Shown piece by piece: positions 1-16,600 of a DNA stretch of 64,000 nucleotides. The notes beneath the pieces were generated by a model that had not been told where the DNA came from, searched no databases, and worked only from the letters and a program-made list of their open reading frames with translations. The stretch's first letter is position 1. Every line of letters starts with the position of its first letter. Both the position numbers and the translations under genes were made by a program. Origin of the DNA: Mesocentrotus franciscanus (Eukaryota; Echinodermata; Echinoidea; Camarodonta; Strongylocentrotidae); the NCBI GenBank assembly GCA_037976565.1, contig CP137668.1, forward strand, positions 5,476,261 to 5,540,260, read 5' to 3'.

Positions 1-200
1 AGGATGTCATTAAAGACGCACTTCTGCAAAGATCCCCTCAAATAAAAATGTGTTTGAAGACAAATATTGATAAAAGAATACATAATTTTTGTTTTCTGTT
101 GTACGCAGAAAACCTAAATTTTGTACTCTTTCATCAATATTCGACTTTAAACACATTTATTTTAAAAAGCCTTGCAGAAATGTGTTTTAAATGACATCCT
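1..200. repeat. Snapback (hairpin) MITE with ~80-bp inverted arms
   Basis: The first ~80 bases, starting AGGATGTCATTAAAGACGCA, are nearly the reverse complement of the last ~80 bases ending at 200 (…TTTAAATGACATCCT). The centre holds a short second inversion around the sequence TTCTGTTGTACGCAGAA. This is the shape of a long-hairpin miniature inverted-repeat element. It begins exactly at the window edge, so the true left end and its target duplication cannot be judged. Confidence 0.8.
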
Positions 201-499
201 CTTTTACATTATGATACAATTTAAGTGAAATTTTGCCATCAAATGTTTGGGGCTCCCAACACTTTAGAGGGGCTTTAAACATCATACTTTGCAGTTGGGT
301 GTGATGGTCTAAAAAATGTTAAGATTTGTGAGGGCGCAGTGCGAAAAATTACATCTTTTAAAGAGGAAAAACAATCCTAATCATGAAAGACTGCAAAGAT
401 CTTTAATAAGAAACAAAATTATATTAAATTAGCGAGCAAGCTTTGGGTGAAATTAAAGAAAAAGTTGCTCTTAGTCACTTTAAATTAGGAGCATATTTT

Positions 500-1480
500 A
501 TGGTGGAAGGAAAAGGGGACACATATCCCAAGTTAAGATGACGCTTATTAGAAAAGAAAAGGAGCACGTGTCAAAGTAAAAATCGGAATTATCAGAAGTG
601 AAAAAGGGGGTACTACTCGCACCTGATAAGGGGCACTCAACAGAGATGAAAAAGGGCACTTATGAGAACATAAAAAGGGGCACTTGTCGAAAGAAAAGGG
701 GAACCTATGAGATTTTAATAGAGGCAATTATCAGAAGGAAAATGGCACTGATTAGAAAGGATACTGATAGGGGCACGTGTCAAAATAAAAGGGGCACTTA
801 TTACACAGTTAAAGGGGGCACCTCTCAAATTTATTGAGGGAACTCACCGGATATGAAACACTTTAAACTGTCAAAATGAAACGGACGCCTTTCAGATTTG
901 AAAAGAGGCAATTATGAGAGGTGAAGGGGCACTTATCAGAGGTGGTAAGAGGCATGCCTTGTACCTGAAAAGGGGCAATCACCTGAGATGAATAGGGGCA
1001 CTTTTAAGAATGGAAAGGGGCACTTACTACAAATGAAAATGGGCATTTTTCGTAAGAAAAGGGGTACCCATGAGATTTTAATAGAGTCATTTATCAGACG
1101 TGTGAGAAGGGGCATTTATGAGAAAGGAAAAGGAAAAAGAAAAGGGCATTTATCAGAAGGGAAAAGGGCACTTATTACAAAGACAAGGGGGCACGTGTCA
1201 AAATAAAATAGGGTACTTATGAGAGGTGGGAAGGGGCACTTATTACAAAAGAAAAGGGCAACTGTTAAAGTAAAATGGGCACCTCTCAGATTTGAATAGG
1301 GGCAATTATCATCGTTGAAGGGGGCACTTATCAGAGGTGGTAAGAGGCACTTATATGAATTTGGAACGGGCACCTATTCGAAATTATAAGGGGCACTTTT
1401 ATCTGAAGTGAAAGGGGGCACCTTTCCAATGTAAAAAGGGGCACTTTAGGAGTACTTGAAACAATGGGGGGCACTGACCC
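500..1480. repeat. Degenerate minisatellite, GGGGCACTTAT-type unit
   Basis: About one kilobase is built of variants of a unit of roughly 20-35 bases containing AAAGGGGCACTTATGAGA or GGGGCACCTCTCAAAT. Unit lengths and sequences vary. Open frames on both strands here translate to repetitive peptides and are by-products of the repeat, not genes. Confidence 0.85.
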
Positions 1481-1817
1481 CCCTTTTCATGACGCTAAAA
1501 CACTACGCCACGATCGATTAACAAAATGCAAAATACAAGATACACTGCAGACGAATGATCGCCCCCTGTAGATCTTTTTTTTTCATGTCTCATCCCTCTC
1601 TTCCAATTAACTTTTTTTTTATACAGCATTTATTTTGAGGAGATTGGCCCTATGCAGCTTAGTGGGGGCGAAGGGGTGGCAGGTGGGCATGTCTGTAGAA
1701 CGTGGGCAAAAAAGGTTTAGTTGTTCAGGATAATAAAGGAATGACATATAGTGGAATTTGGAATAGTCAGGGTGAAAAAAGAAGATGGATAAATTGGAAG
1801 TTCAGGTTCAAGATGAC

Positions 1818-1887
1818 GAGAGAGAGAGAGGGAGGGAGGGAGGGAGGGAGGGAGGGAGGGAGGGAGGGAGGGAGGGAGGGAGGGAGG

Positions 1888-1920
<33 letters not shown>
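1818..1920. repeat. (GGGA)n / (GA)n microsatellite
   Basis: A pure purine tract of GAGAGAG followed by about fifteen GGGA units and then a GA run. The opposite strand is all pyrimidine. No coding meaning is likely. Confidence 0.95.
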
Positions 1921-1923
<3 letters not shown>

Positions 1924-2677
1924 ATGAATACATGCCAGGAAAGGAGCGAGAGTCGGCGCCGGCAGATCAATAGAGAGAGGGGGTAGGGGTTGATTAAAAC
2001 TATATCGAGTGAGAAGAATCAGAGATTGAAAAGATCAAGACCAGGAGGAGGTAGGAAAAGAAAGCAAGAAAGAAATGGCAGAGAGAAGAAAGAGAGCAAT
2101 AATAAGGACAGAAAAAAAAAGATAGTCGAAGTCTAGAAGAGGACCATACTTGACGATTTAATCAAGGTGAAAGCCGGACTAAGCTGATGTCAGGAAAAGG
2201 GATATACATGTTCATGTATTTCAATGTAATTACATGTATTGACAAGTACAGAATGTTTATAATTGCATATGCTTTTCCATTATTGTACAGGACACTTAAT
2301 ACACCTTGGATTTTGAGCCCTTGTTAAAAACTACATGACCTTGTATATCTTTGGAGCCAGAACTTGGGGCAATTACTCAGAATATATTTTCGGCTCTCAG
2401 TAGACGGATCCTTTTTTTGCCTTTCCTTTGATGCACATACATACACTAGTCACACGTCTCATCATCAATCTCTCACACAAGCAGGTAGAAATTTTAAAAT
2501 TCATAACATGTACCTCTACCTCATTCACCAAGCCCAGTGGGGCCACCAGTCGAGGGCTCCCCCATTGTCAGCTTGTGTGAGAAACCAGGGGGTTTTCTAA
2601 TTTCTTTTAAATCCTCTTTATATCTTAAATTGGTCGAAACCAAAGAGAAACTGGGCAGGATTTCACGAAACCTTCAA
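1921..2677. other. Noncoding flank, no feature recognised
   Basis: AT-rich sequence with short open frames lacking recognisable similarity, splice signals or start context. No gene, RNA or repeat was recognised. Confidence 0.5.
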
Positions 2678-2761
2678 AAGTACAAGTTTGCCGACAACCC
2701 ATTAAAACGTTTGTTGCATTTAATACATGCATTTCGACAGGTTGTCGGTGAACTTGTACTT
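2678..2761. repeat. 22-bp inverted repeat (hairpin)
   Basis: The arm at 2678-2699 (AAGTACAAGTTTGCCGACAA…) is the reverse complement of 2740-2761 except for two bases, with a 40-base loop. It lies just past the predicted RPS26 polyadenylation signal. It could be a small element or a structure in readthrough RNA. Confidence 0.7.
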
Positions 2762-2951
2762 GTACAGTTGGTTGATACCTTGACGGCTTTGTGAACTCCT
2801 TCTTTGTAATGTATCCACACAGCCCAATTTCTGCAGTAGAACTGGTACGCTCATATAACACTCATCTTCATTTAACCACTTTTCTGAAGAACATTACAGG
2901 CAATGAAAGACATACAAGCTTTGTGAATTTGTGTTGTTGCTGGTGTGATGT

Positions 2952-2957
2952 TTTATT
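2952..2957 (-). terminator. Predicted RPS26 polyadenylation signal AATAAA
   Basis: On the minus strand, AATAAA lies about 150 bases after the RPS26 stop codon (3106-3108). A short 3' UTR ending near 2930-2940 would suit a ribosomal protein mRNA. Cleavage itself is not visible in DNA. Confidence 0.6.
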
Positions 2958-3105
2958 CACCATTCATCCTCACAAAAAGTGACAGTATGAACTGTAAGCT
3001 GTACAGATGCTATAAAGTCTTTTGTGATAACTACTCCATCCACATGAAACCACTTGTTGGGTTTTGATGCGAGTGCTTTGTGTTGGGTCAGGAGTCGATG
3101 GTGGT

Positions 3106-8051
<4,946 letters not shown>

Positions 8052-8054
<3 letters not shown>

Positions 8055-8075
8055 GTTGGATGCCGAGCAAAAGAG
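8052..8075 (-). CDS. RPS26: Probable RPS26 first exon: 5'TOP leader plus ATG
   Basis: On the minus strand the sequence CTCTTTTGCTCGGCATCCAA runs straight into C-ATG|GTAATT. A start at the first C (8075) would give a 21-base leader with a terminal oligopyrimidine tract, typical of ribosomal protein mRNAs. The ATG is the last codon before a GT donor in phase 0 and joins ACT CAA AAG correctly. The implied intron is 2.9 kb. The donor GTAATT is weaker than usual; another upstream ATG exon cannot be excluded. Confidence 0.6.
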
Positions 8076-8100
8076 AACGAATTTCCGGTTTGGGTCATAG
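8076..8100 (-). promoter_or_regulatory. Candidate RPS26 core promoter, ETS-like site
   Basis: Immediately upstream of the TOP tract the minus strand reads ACCGGAAATTCG, which contains a GGAA core in the context CCGGAA used by ETS/GABP factors. Such sites are common in ribosomal protein promoters. No TATA box is evident. Assignment depends on the first exon being correct. Confidence 0.4.
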
Positions 8101-8358
8101 TTCATCGATTTAATTTGTTTGCCTCCCTCATGCGACAAAGTAGGACATAGCTCTTTTTGGAGTAAAAAATATATGAAAAGGCACAACATTTTGGTTGTCA
8201 GTATACATAAAGAACATTTAATATTAAGATTGCATCAATCAAATCACAGTGCCAAAATAACTAAGTACCATGTGCATAGTTGGCATAGGCATAGTACAAG
8301 GTGGGGCTGAGGGTTAGGGAGCTGCGGCTCCATCCTCCACCCCGCCCCCCCGAGTGTA

Positions 8359-8360
<2 letters not shown>

Positions 8361-8393
<33 letters not shown>
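8361..8393. repeat. (TG)n microsatellite
   Basis: TGTGTGTGTG runs interrupted by one CGAG, followed by AATTGGGTTTTTACAGACGT. That downstream segment matches, inverted, sequence near 18.3-18.4 kb (GACGTAAATAATCACATCTG), marking a dispersed repeat. Confidence 0.85.
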
Positions 8394-8740
8394 AATTGGG
8401 TTTTTACAGACGTACATGTACATGATTTTAATATTAAAATAAATTTTGTCGTGGTCTCGACTATGAATTCGAGATCCCTAAAAAAATAAAAATAATAAAA
8501 GTCTCAATCATATGATTATTTACGCCTGGGGACCGACCGAGTGAGTGACTGTTATACTGTCACATTCAGGGTGGTCCGTCAAGGTATGATTCATATTTCG
8601 TATCTAATATATATAATCTAATGATTAAATCATATCGTCACTAGGATAACATATCAATGGTTTCTTGATATATTTTCTACCTTGCAATTGATCTTTATAA
8701 ACTTTTAGCACAGGCGCCGGCTAGTGGGGCGGGGGCGTCA

Positions 8741-8877
8741 TTTTCTTCTGCGGCACAGATTGGGGCTTTAAAAAAAAAGAGGTCTTGATTTAACCTTAAC
8801 CCTAACCCTAACCCTAACCCTAAACTTTCCCATAGCCTCAACACGCACCTAACCCCAATCTGTGCTGCAGAAAAAAA
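8741..8877. mobile_element. Inverted-repeat element enclosing a telomere-like array
   Basis: Left arm 8741-8765 (TTTTCTTCTGCGGCACAGAT…) and right arm 8853-8877 are reverse complements over 25 bases with two mismatches. Between them lie about four to five CCCTAA units (about 8793-8825), the animal telomere repeat. This may be a MITE that carries telomeric DNA, or inverted repeats flanking an ancient telomere insertion. Confidence 0.7.
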
Positions 8878-9341
8878 TAAAGCGGGCGGGGGGGGGGGAG
8901 GCTTGGGGTTGCAGACACTCGAAGTTCTACTACGCCCTCAAAAGGAGGAAATAGAAAAGGAAGTAGGAAAGAAAGAAATAAAGAAAATTCCTTTCCACGC
9001 TTCTGTTTTTACTCCTGCCCCCTTTTAATGATTCAATCTTTTCCATCAACCTATATATCATCAAACTATAGTACGTTTTTGTATAGGGCTTTGCAACATA
9101 CCGAGTGAATGTTAGTCCCTTTTCGGTATACGCTATACCAAATATTTTAAAGAAGTCATTCATGCGCTCTATAAATGTAGCCCAAAATAAATGTATACCA
9201 ACACGTCTTGTGTCCGGACAGTTGATTTCAAACACTAATTTGAATACATTTATAAGTAACGTTTCATAAATCTTTAAAGATTTATGTTGGACAGTAGTAG
9301 GCTATAAAGAAAACATGATGGTGGTTAGTGCTGTTTGATGA

Positions 9342-9830
9342 TTATAGCATATTATTACAGGTCCTCTAAAGAGAAAAGACCCTCACGGGTCATACATTTT
9401 TGAAAAGTTTACATTTTAGTCATTTTGTGTGTTGGAACAAATGGGAAAGTTGTCCGCCATTATATCACGAGGACTTTACCGATTTAGCCAATATGAAAAG
9501 CCCATACTTATCATGATTACAACGTTCAAAAAATTCATAACTTTCTCAGTTTTTATCATTCAAATTTTCACCAGTCTGCGTCTCTGATTTGTTCTGCTTT
9601 CACCTATAATTAAAGAAACAAGATCGCAACTAAAATTTTAAAAAAATCAACTAAAGGTATTGTTTTAGCCTTGGGCGTCACCTATTGATTTGCATGTGAT
9701 GTACAATAGTGTGTTAAATTCACTGAACTCACTAAAATTCCCCCTGAGTTGATTTTTCGAATATAGTTGGAATCTTGTTTTACTGACTAGTTTACTATCT
9801 AGGTTGGATTTCCCTGTAAGAACGAAATCC
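9342..9830 (+). repeat. Interspersed repeat family A, copy 2
   Basis: Matches 3955-4285 from GCATATTATTACAGGTCCTC onward, including TTTAGTCATTTTGTGTGTTG and GGGAAAGTTGTCCGCCATTA. It is longer at its right side and ends near GGTTGGATTTCCCTGTAAG. No coding capacity seen. Confidence 0.75.
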
Positions 9831-10599
9831 CTTTCCCCCCTCCCCAGAAATGTTATTAAGGTAGATGAAAACAAAATATATAATATACAAAATTGAAGAA
9901 ATTGAAGCCAATAGGCAATTTTGTAATGACATTGTAATCAAATGTAACGCACAAATCTTTGTAAAGTGGCATGTTACAAATTATTTCCAACTTCTTACGA
10001 ATAATTATTGTATTTCGATAGTCAGAATGCGAATTGTATACATTACATGTTGTTATTTGTGTTATTGTTATTTTTTTTTGGGGGGGGAGGTCCGCGCGTG
10101 AGAGGTTAATCGGCTCCCAAAGGCCCCCTCCTGCATGGACACGCTAATGAAGACAATCCGTCTCGTGTGTTATTATCAAATGAATACTTGTCAAATTTGA
10201 TCCAATACATCCCCTATAAAACTGCTAGGCGCGGTTGTATAATAATATAAATTATAGATTCCTAAAAAAAGCACATATAATTATATGAATGTGAATATAT
10301 TGGGGGCTTTGGGGTTTTATGGGTTTCTATCATTCATTTTCTACATGTGCCTCGTTTCAATTGATTAGTAATCAAGATATTTTTCAGGGGAAGTGGGGGG
10401 CTCCAGCCCCCGAACCCCTCTAGAACCATTGCAGTGCTCAATTTTTTGGCTAAAAAGTTGCATGGAAATTCTTCAACCCTCATAATCATGTGCCTATACA
10501 AGGTTTATTACAGACGGGAAATAAAATTAGAGAGTAAATTTCGGTAACCAATAAATTGAAATGACACAAAATCAACTTAATATCATGGAAGAATTCTCC

Positions 10600-10835
10600 T
10601 TTAATGAGCAAGGGGATAATTTTCGGGGTAATTGTCCTTGGGGTGGCTGTCCTTGGTTGTCCGGGGGGTAATTATCCTAGGGAGTAATTTTGCGGGGGTA
10701 ATTGTCCTAAGGGGTAATTTTCCGGGGTGGTATTGTCCTTAGGGGATAGTTTTCCGGGGGGTAATTTTCCGGGGGGTAATTTTTCCGGGTTTTTTTCCTT
10801 AGGGGGTAGTTTTCCAGGGGGTAATTGTCCTGATA
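10600..10835. repeat. Minisatellite, GGGGGTAATTTTCC-type unit
   Basis: About a dozen imperfect units such as GGGGTAATTGTCCTTAGG and GGGGGGTAATTTTCCG. The long frames over it (for example runs of GKLPP on the minus strand) are repeat translations, not proteins. Confidence 0.85.
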
Positions 10836-11192
10836 CGTCCTTTCTTAGGCGACCTATATTATTTTTTTTTACTGAACATGGCCCCCACCCCCCTCGGAGC
10901 AAGTTAAGGTGCCTCGACCATGACATATCATTCCAACCAGCAAAATTTAGAGACATAATGGAGTTTCAAGCCTCGTTAGAGATTATTTGAGAATCATCTT
11001 CCATCCACTGAGAGCCAAAGATGCGTTCACACATTTCTAGTTCCTAACGATAGGATCAGTTTCCCCCAATTATAGTCTCGAATGAATTAATGTTATGAGT
11101 AACTCACTGGATCCATGTTTATTCTCACGAATTTTTATAGGCGAAACAAAATGATAGTAAATTAAAGCATTGGACATTTATAAAATGACTTC

Positions 11193-11520
11193 GGGAAGTC
11201 CACCCTGATATTAAATTGGTTTTGATAGAAGCAGAAAAATGAGAGGAACAGCTAGGTCAGTGTAAGTTTGAGCAAATTCCGATTAAAAGTTATACATTTT
11301 TGAAATTGTGATCAAACAAACACAATTGGCAACTCCATAACGTATCTTGCGAGCTCCCCTCCAATTTGCTCTTACTAAAAATCAGAGATTGTTTTTTTTT
11401 TCTCTCAAGATTTTCAATCATACATGCACCCTTAATATAAAAATTGCAAATATCTTTCTATACAACTTCTAATTTTTCTGCTTCTATTAAAAACCTACTT
11501 AATATCAGGGTGGACTTCCC
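11193..11520. mobile_element. MITE with ~45-bp terminal inverted repeats
   Basis: The outermost 22 bases (starting GGGAAGTCCACCCTGATATT) are perfectly inverted at 11499-11520. Similarity continues inward through a TAGAAGCAGAAAAAT segment on both arms, to about 45 bases. The ~240-bp interior is AT-rich and noncoding. The ends resemble the GGGAAATCCAACCTT end of repeat family A, so the two may be related. Confidence 0.85.
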
Positions 11521-11984
11521 TTCTAAGAACTAAAACTATATATACCTGCTACAACATTTATCCTCCAACTTCCAAGCAGCAATAAAACAAAAATTATTCC
11601 CTTGCTTTGCAGAAGTCCTTCTGTAGTAGCCGATTTCAACCTGTAGTATTCATAATTTCAAGTTGCACTTTTAGGAAGTCCCTGCATTTTTTTTCTTCAT
11701 TTTTCCTTCATTTTTTTTTTTTTGGGGGAGGTCATCGTCGGGCTTGGATCCTTGATCGTATATGCCCCGAACATTGCATTTTTGGGGGAGTACGTAGGTC
11801 GATAGTTGTCCACCCAAATGCAAGGCATAAGCCACTACCTCCATCCGCAACCCCTGATTTTCGCATGTTTTGCAGCGCCATCGTGTGAAAATGTTAATTG
11901 TAAACACAATACTCAGTATTGTGAAATGTCGAGTATTAATTGCATGTATGCATGGTCAACGAACTTTATTGAATGAATTACAAT

Positions 11985-12187
11985 ACGCATGCGTTAATAA
12001 GATGGCGACTTCCTGAAACTGTATTTTTCCTGAAGACAGATCACTCCTTGACAGATGATTTAGCCGACATTCTGGAGCTTGAATTGTGATCATATTTATT
12101 TTCGCATGAGCCCGTTACTTAAGTTAAAAATCACGCATTTACCGAGGGTTTCTTTCATTGCCTGGGCCCTGTTCATCAAGTTTAAAG
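11985..12187 (+). promoter_or_regulatory. Candidate promoter and noncoding first exon of TRAK
   Basis: A CpG-containing patch with an NRF1-like palindrome (ACGCATGCGT) is followed by AAGATGGCGACTTCCTGA, which joins a YY1-type AAGATGGCG to an ETS-type ACTTCCTG. This arrangement is typical of TATA-less housekeeping promoters. About 190 bases on, TTTAAAG|GTAAGT at 12187 is a strong donor. The segment could splice to the acceptor at 22064. The link to TRAK is inference; it might serve another transcript. Confidence 0.4.
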
Positions 12188-12944
12188 GTAAGTTATTACG
12201 AAATTGGTGTGAGTAACTAACGGGCATTGACGGCCGATCAACCGGCATCTCCCGGCATTTGGGAGTGACGAGGAGGCAGTGCAGTGTTACGATGGGCGCT
12301 CAGGGCCGGGCCAATTTGCGATCGCCTGCAGCTGCGCTGCCCGCACGTCGCACAGCACACAGTCATTCACAAATTATGCGGTTTTACGCTGCATGCATGC
12401 CATTGCCATTGAAATCGCATGTAGAATGTTTCCACACATTCAGTGTGGCGTGGTGTAGCCTGAAGAGTGAAGGCAAGGGCTTGGTCAAGTTGGTGATTAA
12501 TATGAAATAAGAATAAGATATTGATATCACCAAACCTTAATTGGCACCCGTGGCCATGCCCATACCCGGTTATACCCCTGCGCTGGCTGCGTGAAAGCCG
12601 TGAAGAGGCAGGTAAATAAACCCTAAAATGCGTCCAAAATCACCCCTTCCCGATCCCGCACCTGTCCTGCCGAACATTGCACACTGGCTTTGGAGTTCGC
12701 CAGTGGACTCTTCTTTCTTCTCATACGAGGCACTTTGAAATCGGTCAATTAATTGAAATAAAATATGAGATTGTGATACCAGAGTGATACTGATACCAAT
12801 TTGCTTACCTTCCACGTGTTCCTGATGATAATTACTGAAGGTGCGATTTACATTAAGGAACGGTGAGAGCTAACGATGTTGGTTCTGGATGAAATGCAAA
12901 TACATGCAGTATACACGAAGAAAACGTTACAATGATAGCGATTA

Positions 12945-13639
12945 CCGTAAATCTCTGTGTATAAGGCGCACCTGTGTATAAGGCGCATCCCTATTTTTGA
13001 GATTTAAAATCTTTTTTTTTTTTCCTTTTCCTTTTGGGTTTGCTTTTTTGCCGACACCATCTCAGATTCGTCTCTTATTTCAGCGTGCGGTCCCGTTCGG
13101 AAACCCAAGCCATGATGGAGGGAATTGGGAAGGATTTTTATTTATTACGACTTTACAGTCAAAAAGTCAAAGTAAAAAGAATAGTAACAATGTTGTTTTT
13201 AAAACTAAAGATGACAGAAAAATTTTCCTCCCGAGTCCAAACCGAAATTTGGACAGGCTAGATTTCGAGTGGTGAGTCGATATCCCCCGTGTAACTGAGC
13301 TGCAGGATACAGGTGAGTGAGCTAGAGACACGGGAGAGCTTCGGCCGGCAAAGTGCTTTGTGAAGGGGTATAATTTATCGAGACTGAAAAAAAAAAACAA
13401 ACAAAAAAACTCTCTTCCCTTCAAATTAGGAACGTAGTTTAACTTCAAATAGTAGATCCTATTCTTTATTTGCATTATGTAATTCATGTTGAGACACAGA
13501 GATTTTCGGGAGACGGAAACCACTAAAAAGTAGCATTTTGAGGACTCAAAATATCCTGTACCTGTGTATTAGGTGCACCCCCGACTTTTGATTTTTCCCG
13601 ACGAAAAAAAAGGTGCGCCTTATACACAGAGATTTATGG
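12945..13639. mobile_element. TA-flanked DNA transposon derivative, 28-bp TIRs
   Basis: Terminal repeats at 12945-12972 (CCGTAAATCTCTGTGTATAA…) and 13612-13639 are inverted with one mismatch and are bordered by TA on each side, as for Tc1/mariner/pogo-like elements. Second partial copies of GTGTATAAGGCGCA lie just inside the left arm and, as GTGTATTAGGTGCA, near the right arm. The ~640-bp interior shows no transposase motif. Confidence 0.85.
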
Positions 13640-16600
13640 TAGATAAGTATACAAAGGCGCATGCAGGGAGTTCGCTGAATTTGGCAAACTCTCTGCATGC
13701 CCACGTCTTTTTACACAGTAATTTTACTGTACATGACAAAATTGCTGACCTCTGATGAGAGACAAAGTGACATCTCATAGTAGTCCTTACTTTTGTTTAT
13801 ATTCAGGAAAGTTTTTCTTACATTATCAGGGAACATATTTTGAAATGAAATTCCTGGGCAGACTGGCAGACACGTGTTCTATCAAACTTGCTGTCACAAA
13901 AAATAATAATAAGTAAATGCGAAATAGGGTCATATTTCCCATCGAAACATGATCCATATTCCGACAAGTGTAAGTAAGGATTTTTAACTATCTCTACAAG
14001 CTGCTGGGTACTACATCATATCATGTGCTTCTGGATTACATGTACATGTTGAATGATGCCACATTTTCAAGAAGTAGGGGTATTTGGGATTAGGGAAGGG
14101 GGAAAGTGGGGATGAAAAAGGGCGAGGGATGAGGTAGCGGGATTAGGGTGAGCTTGTTATAGTGTTAACAAGGAGCATTGCTTCATCTGTTAGCACAGGA
14201 AGCAGCACAAGTCTGCTTGCAAAAGGACTGAGGTCCCTTTTCTAATAGGATTATCACATTGGCAGTCTGAGCTTTTTCGCAGGGCTCCACACCAACTTTT
14301 TTGGAAGGGGGTCCAGATTTAACGTTTTAGAGTGTGTATTCATGAGTCTTATGTAAATTTTTGCAATTTGTTGGGTCAAGACTTGGATTTTGGGTGCCCA
14401 TGTGTCCTGGGCTCCTGTTAGTGTTGAGCCCTTTATTGCATCCCATACGTTACTGACCACTAAGATCTAATCATATAAAGTTAACAGCCCTACTAGGGTT
14501 TAGATCAGATCATCAGACCAAATATGAAATGACACATTTTGATGTCAATTTATGTTCAGAAATCCATAATACTTACTGGTACATGCTGGCAAAGTACATG
14601 TTTGGGACACCAAATACCTCAGACCTGCCTTATTACTTGTATAATTTCAAGGGAAATCCAAATTGCTCTGAAAGAAAGCAGAAAAATTAGACTTGCAGAT
14701 TGGTGATTTTTTAAAAATAGAAACGATTAAAAAGTTATGATATTTTAAATGTTGTAATCAATATACGTAAGGGAATTTCAAATTGTCCAACATTTTCAAC
14801 TTTCACTTGCATTTGTCTGATTTTAGTCAGTTTGCACCTAGGTGAAAGTTCTAGGAAGGAGTGATTCCCCAATATTTTGTTTGATAGTGTAAATGCATTC
14901 AGCCATTCACACTCAGCTGTACATTGACCATTTTTAGTACAAAAATATATTATCTGAATATTTGTATAGGCCTACAGCTACATGTATATAGTGTGATCAA
15001 AGTCATGATTTTGGATCAGAACAAATGGCATGTACTCTACCAAGTATACTACTAGTGATTTATTTATTTGAAGTAAATTGTCAACAAAGTGCTTACCGGT
15101 AATAAACCACTAAACCATGACTTGTTTTGCAAATATGCATGATGTGGTAAAAATGTGTATAGTATAACAACTGAATTTTTGTGTGCATTATGGCATGCAG
15201 ATAATCAAGAGCAATACTGTGGCTGCACAGAGGAAATTGGACATATATGTGTGTTTTTATTTTAGACAATAATTATATTATAAAAAATTCTCTTCATCAA
15301 CATTCTAAAGAAAATAATTTGCAGTTAACTTCAATACTTGTGAGACCCCGTACAAATCATGAATAAGTAGGCCTACACACTTTGTATTACCGTATCACTA
15401 TCAGACCTTGTGAAAATTGGAAGAGGACTGAGGGCAGAGTGACCCCTCTCCTCAAACTCTTATAAAAGCTAAGCTTAAACAAAAATAGAGCCCCTGTTAA
15501 AACAAATTCTGTCAATGGGTTGTAAATATGTTCAAAATCCCTGAACGCTATAGTTTGGATTTGTAGTAGCCCTCTGTGAGACAAATTTATTTTTTCACAC
15601 TTAATGTTTCATGTACATACTGTATGTAGACAGTGTGAATCTTCACTCATTTATCTTAAGACTGAATGATATGCATACAGTGAAATTTATCATACATGTA
15701 CCTGTAGAAAGAAAAATAGAGATCACCTCATGGCCCCTACAGTAAGAAGTTACAATCTGACTCATACCAGCCATATTTTGTCATTGTCTGCCTGAATTAT
15801 ATACATGTAGTCTGGGGCCTTTGCTCCAAGTATGTAGGCACTGCAGAGAAGAACAGTCTTTCACTCAAGAGGGAATTCATAATAGAGAAATGTTGTATCG
15901 ACAGTGTGATGATATAGTCAAAGGAGTATAGCCCCTTAAGATTTACATCGTATACATGTATGTAAAGAAACTTGTTTAGGAGAGATTCGAGAGAAGTGTG
16001 CATTTTGTACTGTTTTCACAATAGCTGACTTTCACATGAAATCAACCTTGATTCTCTAATTCTTATTTGAAACAATGCCCAAACCTCAGCTTTGCAACAT
16101 TCAGAAGGAGGATTTTAATCTTATGGTGTATGTTTAAAATGAAATAAGAAAATATGGGTATCTGTGCATGAAGTTCAAGAAGACTTGAATAGGGGAAAAG
16201 GAGTATATATAGAACAAGGACCGAAAAGAGTTTACATGTACATGTAGCTTCACTGGGGAGGTACTCACTCTCTCTAACATGTTGTAGACTGTGTGATTTG
16301 AGGAAATGATATTGTCATTATGAGTGGATAGTATTCTTCCTGGCATTACCGAAACTGTGGGCTTCGAAGAATGTGTCATTCCTTATTCAGCTGCAGCTGC
16401 TGTGTATAAGACAAATGGCCAGGGATGTGGTTGTCTCAGATACTTGTGGAAATGGTTAATTAATTATTTGAAGAATGCAGGAATATAATGTGTTCTTGAA
16501 TAGTCAGTTGTACAAAAACGTAATTATGTATCCTATTAATCATACAATTTTTTACTGTAAATTTGCATGTTTGATGCACTGCTCGTGTATTTTTTGGGAA

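Noticed and set aside
10672..10990. Proline/glycine-rich protein near 10.7 kb
   Set aside because: Direct translation of the GGGGGTAATTTTCC minisatellite.
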